The position numbers and the translations under genes were made by a program. Positions 59,531 to 64,000 of a stretch of 64,000 nt of DNA are shown in pieces. The DNA is from Shimia sp039969785 (lineage in GTDB: Bacteria > Pseudomonadota > Alphaproteobacteria > Rhodobacterales > Rhodobacteraceae), in NCBI RefSeq assembly GCF_039969785.1, contig NZ_JBDVNC010000022.1, positions 62,001 to 126,000 of the forward strand, read 5' to 3'. The notes under the pieces are model-generated. The model ran no database searches. It was given only the letters and a program-made list of their open reading frames with translations, and had not been told where the DNA came from. Numbering within the stretch: position 1 is the first letter of the stretch; every line of letters begins with the position of its first letter.

Positions 59531-62320
59531 TCAGTGCGCATCCGCCCAGTTTTGACCGGTGCCCGCATCCACGATCAGCGGCACATCCAGCTTAACGGCA
59601 GGGTCAGCCGCGCCCTGCATCACGTCGCGCGCCACGCCAATTGCATCATCCAGCGCAGAATCCTCGACTTCAAAGATCAGTTCGTCATGCACCTGCAACA
59701 GCATCTTAACTGGCAAATCCCTGATCGCATCCGGCATGCGGATCATCGCACGGCGAATAATATCTGCCGCGGTGCCCTGTATCGGCGCATTGATCGCCGC
59801 GCGATAAGCAAACCCCGCCTTGGGACCCTTAGCATTGATCTCGGGTGTGTGGATTTTGCGGCCAAACAACGTCTGCACAAAGCCGTGCTCTTTGGCGAAT
59901 TCTTTGGTGCTGTCCATGTATTGACGAATGCCCGGGAACCGCTCGAAATACCGGTTGATGAAATCCTGCGCCTCGCCCCGCGGAATACGCAGATTGCGCG
60001 CCAGACCAAAGCCCGAGATGCCATATATCACACCAAAATTGATCGCCTTGGCGCGGCGGCGTATTTCCGGCGTCATCTCGTCCATCGGCACACCAAAAAC
60101 TTCGGACGCGGTCATCGCGTGAATGTCCTGCCCATCCCGAAACGCTTCTTTCAGCGCATCGATCTCTGCAATATGCGCCAGAATGCGCAGCTCGATCTGG
60201 CTGTAATCCAGGCTGATCAGCGTTTTTCCCGGCTCAGACACAAACGCCTCGCGAATGCGCCGCCCTTCTTCCGTACGCACGGGTATGTTTTGCAGGTTCG
60301 GATCGGTTGACGCCAACCGCCCGGTATTGGCCCCGGTCTGCACATATGATGTGTGCACCCGGCCCGTGTCGGTATTGATGTGATCCTGCAAGGCATCCGT
60401 GTATGTGGATTTAAGCTTTTGCAGCTGCCGATAATCCAGCACGCGCGCGGCAAACTCATGTTCGGTCGCAAGGTCCTCCAACACAGAGGCCGCCGTTTGC
60501 CATTGCCCCTTGGCGGTCTTCTTACCGCCCTCCAGCGCCATTTCCTCAAACAGGATCGTGCCCACCTGGGCGGGGCTTTGCACGTTAAATTCATGCCCGG
60601 CCAGCTCGTGCAGCTCGGCCTCAAAACCCGCCATCTTCTGGGCAAACGCATTTGACATCCGGCTCAGCGTGTCGCGATCCACCTTGACGCCATGCATCTC
60701 CATCTGCGCCAAAACCGGCACCAATGGCCGCTCCAGCGTTTCATATACGGTTGTGACCTGTTTCTGATGCAGGCGTGGCTTGAACAACTTCCACAGGCGC
60801 AGAGTCACGTCCGCGTCTTCTGCCGCGTATTTCACCGCATCCTCAATCGGCACCTTGTCAAAGGTGATCGCGGATTTTCCCGTACCCAGCAACGTCTTGA
60901 TCGGGATAGGGCTGTGATCCAGATACCGTTCGCTCAGCGCATCCATACCGTGATTATGCTCGCCCGCATGCAACGCATAGCTCAGCAACATCGTGTCATC
61001 GATTGGCGCGACGTTGATCCCGTAGCGCGCAAAAATCTTGCAGTCATATTTGGCGTTCTGGAAAATCTTAAGAACCGACGCATCCTCCAGCATCGGCCTC
61101 AACATCGCCAACGCCTTTTCCAGCGGCATCTGCCCGTCCTGTAACTCGTCGCCACCAAACAGATCGTCGCTGGCGCCTTTTTTGTGCCCAACCGGCACAT
61201 AACAGGCCGCGCCCGGCTCAACGCTCAGACATATCCCGGCCAGCTCGGCCACCATCTCGTTCAGGGAGGTGGTTTCCGTATCCACGGCGACATATCCCCG
61301 ATGATAGGCCTGCGCGATCCAGCCTTCCAGCGCGGCATCATCGTTCACACATTCATAGGCGTCCGGGTTGATCGGCACAGCTTCCTCGGCAGCGGCGCCC
61401 CCGGTTTCCTGTTCTGCAATCGACGGCGCTTCCACACCCATCTGATCCGCCAGACGTTTGGTCAGAGTGCGGAATTCCATTTCCGCCAAAAACCCAAGCA
61501 AGGCCTCTGGCTCGGGGTCGCGCACTTCCAGCTCATCCAAAGTGAAGTCCAGCTGCATAACGCAATCTAACTGCACCAGCGTCTTGCTCATTTCGATCTG
61601 GCTTCGATTGTCGATCAGCGACTGACGGCGTTTGGGCTGTTTGATCTCTTCGGCGCGGTCCAAAAGGCTCTCAAGGTCGCCATATTCATTGATCAAAAGC
61701 GCCGCCGTCTTGATCCCGATCCCCGGCGCGCCGGGCACGTTATCAACGCTGTCCCCGGCCAGCGCCTGAACATCCACCACGCGGTCGGGACCAACGCCAA
61801 ATTTTTCGTGCACACCGTCACTGTCGATGCGTTTGTTCTTCATCGCGTCCAGCATTTCGACGCCGCCGCCCACCAGCTGCATCAAATCCTTGTCCGAACT
61901 GATGATGGTACAGCGCCCGCCAGCATCGCGCGCCTGATGCGCAAGGGTTGCGATGATGTCATCGGCCTCGAACCCTTCGATTTCCTTGCAGGCAATGTTG
62001 AAGGCACGTGTGGCATCCCGGGTCAGCGGAAATTGCGGTCGCAAATCTTCGGGGGCGGGCGGACGATTGGCTTTGTACAGATCATAAAGGTCATTGCGAA
62101 AAGTTTTGCCGGAATGATCAAAGATCACGGCTACATGGGTCGGCGCATCGGGGCCGGTATTGCCCTCAACATAACGTTGCAGCATGTTGCAAAACCCGGC
62201 CACAGCGCCCACGGGCAAACCATCAGATTTTCGCGTCAGCGGCGGCAACGCGTGATAGGCCCGGAAAATAAAGGCCGACCCGTCGATCAGGTGAAGATGA
62301 CATCCCTTACCAAAACTCAT
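59531..62320 (-). CDS. polA: DNA polymerase I
   Basis: A 929-residue three-domain PolA. The 5'-3' exonuclease (1-290) shows HLIDGSAFIFRAYHALPP and EGFEADDIIATLA; the 3'-5' proofreading domain (about 345-530) keeps the acidic YVAVDTETTSLNEM; the polymerase (about 560-929) has LISLDYSQIELRILAH, RRRAKAINFGVIYG and LQVHDELIFEV. It fills gaps and removes RNA primers. The ATG at 62320 has AAGGAG ahead and gives the standard N-terminus. Length is normal for alphaproteobacteria, and proofreading residues are present, unlike in some Taq-like enzymes. Confidence 0.97.
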   Translation of the reverse strand: MSFGKGCHLHLIDGSAFIFRAYHALPPLTRKSDGLPVGAVAGFCNMLQRYVEGNTGPDAPTHVAVIFDHSGKTFRNDLYDLYKANRPPAPEDLRPQFPLTRDATRAFNIACKEIEGFEADDIIATLAHQARDAGGRCTIISSDKDLMQLVGGGVEMLDAMKNKRIDSDGVHEKFGVGPDRVVDVQALAGDSVDNVPGAPGIGIKTAALLINEYGDLESLLDRAEEIKQPKRRQSLIDNRSQIEMSKTLVQLDCVMQLDFTLDELEVRDPEPEALLGFLAEMEFRTLTKRLADQMGVEAPSIAEQETGGAAAEEAVPINPDAYECVNDDAALEGWIAQAYHRGYVAVDTETTSLNEMVAELAGICLSVEPGAACYVPVGHKKGASDDLFGGDELQDGQMPLEKALAMLRPMLEDASVLKIFQNAKYDCKIFARYGINVAPIDDTMLLSYALHAGEHNHGMDALSERYLDHSPIPIKTLLGTGKSAITFDKVPIEDAVKYAAEDADVTLRLWKLFKPRLHQKQVTTVYETLERPLVPVLAQMEMHGVKVDRDTLSRMSNAFAQKMAGFEAELHELAGHEFNVQSPAQVGTILFEEMALEGGKKTAKGQWQTAASVLEDLATEHEFAARVLDYRQLQKLKSTYTDALQDHINTDTGRVHTSYVQTGANTGRLASTDPNLQNIPVRTEEGRRIREAFVSEPGKTLISLDYSQIELRILAHIAEIDALKEAFRDGQDIHAMTASEVFGVPMDEMTPEIRRRAKAINFGVIYGISGFGLARNLRIPRGEAQDFINRYFERFPGIRQYMDSTKEFAKEHGFVQTLFGRKIHTPEINAKGPKAGFAYRAAINAPIQGTAADIIRRAMIRMPDAIRDLPVKMLLQVHDELIFEVEDSALDDAIGVARDVMQGAADPAVKLDVPLIVDAGTGQNWADAH

Positions 62321-62444
62321 GGCGCGCTCCTTCGTGACTTTGAACCCGTTGTGCCACGCCAGACGCAGCGGGGCCAGATGCAAAGCGGCGGCGACAAAAC
62401 GTTGTCTGTTTGTTGATCGCTAGGTCCCAATGTCCGGAAAAGTC

Positions 62445-63338
62445 CTAGCCTGCAGGCAATACCGATTTTAAGTTACTCAAAAACCGCTTCTGTGCAATTG
62501 TCCGGTAGCCATCCTCTTTGTGCACGGACGCAATTGTTACATTTGGAAAGAGATGCGAGGCATCGCGCGCAACCAGCGGCGCGTCTCGAACGGGATCAAA
62601 TGTCGGGGTCGCAACAATGGCAACGCCAAGCCCCTGAGCCGCATAGGCTTTCATGACGTCCGGATTGCTTGTCGTCAGCGCGTAATTGGGATTGAGACCA
62701 TGCAGCTTAAACGTCTCTCGCAAGGAAACTGTCGGGGTTTCAAACGCAATTATGGGCTCTGTCGCGATGGTTTCCAACGAAATTTCCCGCGCAGCAAACA
62801 ATGGGCATTCCTTTGTCCCGATCAACACACGGCTCCATTCCAGGAGAACGTCGATCGATAGCCCATTCATAGGTCGTTTTCCGATTGGGGCGATGGCAAA
62901 ATCGCACTCCCCCCTTTGCACCGCCGCCACTGCTTTGTCGGATTCTTCGACCTGTATGCGCAGGTGAACATCCGGATTCGCATGCGTGAATGTCTTAACC
63001 GTCGTTGGCAGTAAATAATGTGCCAATGTCGGCGTTGTCGCCAACGCAAGCGTTTCGCGTTCCAGCACGTTCGCCTCGACACCGATCTTTTCGATGCTGG
63101 CAAGATCCTGCAACACGCGCTCGGCATATTTCAGTATCTTTTCACCCTCGGGCGTCAAGCCTGCCAACCGCTTTCCGGATCGCAGGAAAACCGGTCGGGC
63201 AAGTGTATTTTCAAGAGATTTCAAGTGTTTGCTGATGGCAGATTGCGACGTATTCAGATTTGCGGCAGCTTTAGATACGTGAAATCCAGCGCGGGCGATT
63301 TCCACAATTGACTGAATTTGATTTAAGGAAAATCGCAC
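62445..63338 (-). CDS. LysR-family transcriptional regulator (CysB/Cbl-like)
   Basis: A 297-residue LysR regulator. HTH at about 18-50 (GFHVSKAAANLNTSQSAISKHLKSLE in parts), effector domain from residue 90 (LALATTPTLAHYLLPTTVKTF). The layout, with TSQSAISKHLK, resembles CysB/Cbl, which sense sulfur or amino compounds. The start is GTG at 63336-63338, the first possible codon after an in-frame stop. It is divergent from the beta-propeller gene across a palindrome that fits a LysR box, so it likely controls that gene. Confidence 0.88.
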   Translation of the reverse strand: MRFSLNQIQSIVEIARAGFHVSKAAANLNTSQSAISKHLKSLENTLARPVFLRSGKRLAGLTPEGEKILKYAERVLQDLASIEKIGVEANVLERETLALATTPTLAHYLLPTTVKTFTHANPDVHLRIQVEESDKAVAAVQRGECDFAIAPIGKRPMNGLSIDVLLEWSRVLIGTKECPLFAAREISLETIATEPIIAFETPTVSLRETFKLHGLNPNYALTTSNPDVMKAYAAQGLGVAIVATPTFDPVRDAPLVARDASHLFPNVTIASVHKEDGYRTIAQKRFLSNLKSVLPAG

Positions 63339-63362
63339 GATTTAAGTCCATTTTGGAATACC

Positions 63363-63379
63363 ATATGAATAATACATAT
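63363..63379. promoter_or_regulatory. Candidate LysR operator (T-N11-A palindrome)
   Basis: ATATG-N7-CATAT contains the T-N11-A pattern of LysR boxes (T63364, A63376) and lies between the divergent LysR and beta-propeller genes, 25 bases ahead of the LysR start. Confidence 0.5.
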
Positions 63380-63461
63380 TTGATTGGAATTAAGCAAATT
63401 GCCTAGCATCCCTGTGGGAGAATGCCAGCTTGCAGACCACTCAAGCAGGTTTTACAGAACT

Positions 63462-64000
63462 GTGTCAGCAAATTCGCACAATCAAACACATCAGCTTTCC
63501 AATCTTGAACCGGTGAACAATCCAACTGGGCGAGACGGTCTGATTGGCATCGACAAAGTTGGAAACGCTATCCTGTTTATGGATCCGGTGACGCTGGAAA
63601 CGCAAAAGGTCATCGCGCACAAGAACCACCATGAAGTGGCCGTTTCTCCCGACCACAAGCTTGCCTACGCTTCAGAGTTTGGAAAGTTCTTTGCGGGGGA
63701 GTTCGTTGAGTCCGGCGCGCATATCAGCGTCGTAGATTTGGGAACTCAGGCCATCGTCCAACGCATTCCAACCGGCGATTTCAAAGGCCCACATGCGATG
63801 CGGTTCGATACCAACGGCGATTTGTGGGTGATCTTTGAGGAAACCGGCGAGTTGGGGCGCGTGGACACCAAAACAATGACTCTGGCCGAAACCTTTGACA
63901 TTGGCGCTGCTGGCAAACGTCCGCCATTTCTTGAAATCACGCCAAATGGTGAGCGCATCTATGTGTCGTGCAAGCTGGGAAATATTATTGTCTTTGACGT
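63462..64000 (+). CDS. YncE-like beta-propeller protein, N-terminal part (cut by window end)
   Basis: An open frame running off the right edge, about 179 residues visible. It has repeating blades of the YVTN/NHL kind: IGIDKVGNAILFMDPVTLE, HEVAVSPDHKLAYASEFG, and FLEITPNGERIYVSCKLG. The frame is open from 63384, but no ATG with a ribosome site fits; GTG at 63462 (VSANSHNQTHQL) is the tentative start and GTG at 63414 is another. No signal peptide is evident from either. It is divergent from a CysB-like regulator, which may control it. Function unknown; such proteins often bind small molecules or act in lactonase-like reactions. Confidence 0.65.
   Translation, partial: MSANSHNQTHQLSNLEPVNNPTGRDGLIGIDKVGNAILFMDPVTLETQKVIAHKNHHEVAVSPDHKLAYASEFGKFFAGEFVESGAHISVVDLGTQAIVQRIPTGDFKGPHAMRFDTNGDLWVIFEETGELGRVDTKTMTLAETFDIGAAGKRPPFLEITPNGERIYVSCKLGNIIVFD

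Overview
The window reads as chromosomal DNA of an alphaproteobacterium, most likely a marine Rhodobacteraceae (roseobacter-type) strain. This rests on a CcrM-type GANTC methylase, an rppH-ctpA-envC-gpmI block, a mutY / DUF721 / thiol-disulfide protein group, several TRAP and phosphonate genes, and GC-rich coding sequence with tight ATGA-type overlaps. I saw no rRNA, tRNA, CRISPR array, insertion sequence or prophage. Taxonomy is inference from gene content only.

Region 1 (1-5750): phosphonate use. The 3' end of phosphonoacetate hydrolase (phnA), phosphonoacetaldehyde dehydrogenase (phnY) and a class III aminotransferase-fold enzyme resembling PbfA form an overlapping operon. A DeoR-type repressor follows, then a convergent phosphonate-monoester-hydrolase-like member of the alkaline phosphatase superfamily. 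Together they could take phosphonate esters and hydroxylated or plain aminoethylphosphonate to acetate and phosphate.

Region 2 (6041-10035): a glutamine-synthetase-like gamma-glutamyl ligase, an aldehyde dehydrogenase and an iron alcohol dehydrogenase, a set that suggests gamma-glutamylated amine or amino-alcohol catabolism of unknown substrate.

Region 3 (10057-20055): an apparently co-regulated catabolic island. One minus-strand operon encodes a RutE-like malonic semialdehyde reductase, OsmC, a three-part TRAP importer and an intradiol (hydroxyquinol-type) dioxygenase. Divergent from it lie a YciI-like protein and malonyl-CoA decarboxylase. Then come a GntR/FCD regulator with a glutathione transferase, and a DRE-TIM (isopropylmalate/homocitrate synthase-like) enzyme. 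An ATCGATATTT-centred palindromic motif occurs in front of both the divergent operons and gntR. This island is the best candidate for an undescribed pathway.

Region 4 (20383-33282): housekeeping and envelope genes: DEAD-box helicase, enoyl-CoA hydratase and SDR, DUF2125, PmbA, an inositol-monophosphatase-like enzyme, a glutamine amidotransferase, DUF4170, a divergent KdtA-like Kdo transferase, LpxK, a DsbA-like protein, a DUF721 protein and MutY.

Region 5 (33349-41310): an AlkB-type hydroxylase, a membrane adenylate cyclase, CcrM with three GANTC sites in its upstream gap, RNase HII, two small secreted proteins, a two-TM protein with a C-terminal winged-helix-like domain, and a DUF427-cyclase fusion.

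Region 6 (41441-49244): a GT2 / lipid-A-N / GT39 / PAP2 envelope-glycan operon, then rppH, ctpA, envC-like and gpmI.

Region 7 (49377-56687): MoxR ATPase, DUF58, and two large BatA-like/DUF4159 membrane proteins in one overlapping operon, with DUF1285 divergent.

Region 8 (57206-64000): two LysR regulators, a hydroxypyruvate-isomerase-family protein, a small secreted protein, DNA polymerase I, and the start of a beta-propeller protein cut by the window edge.
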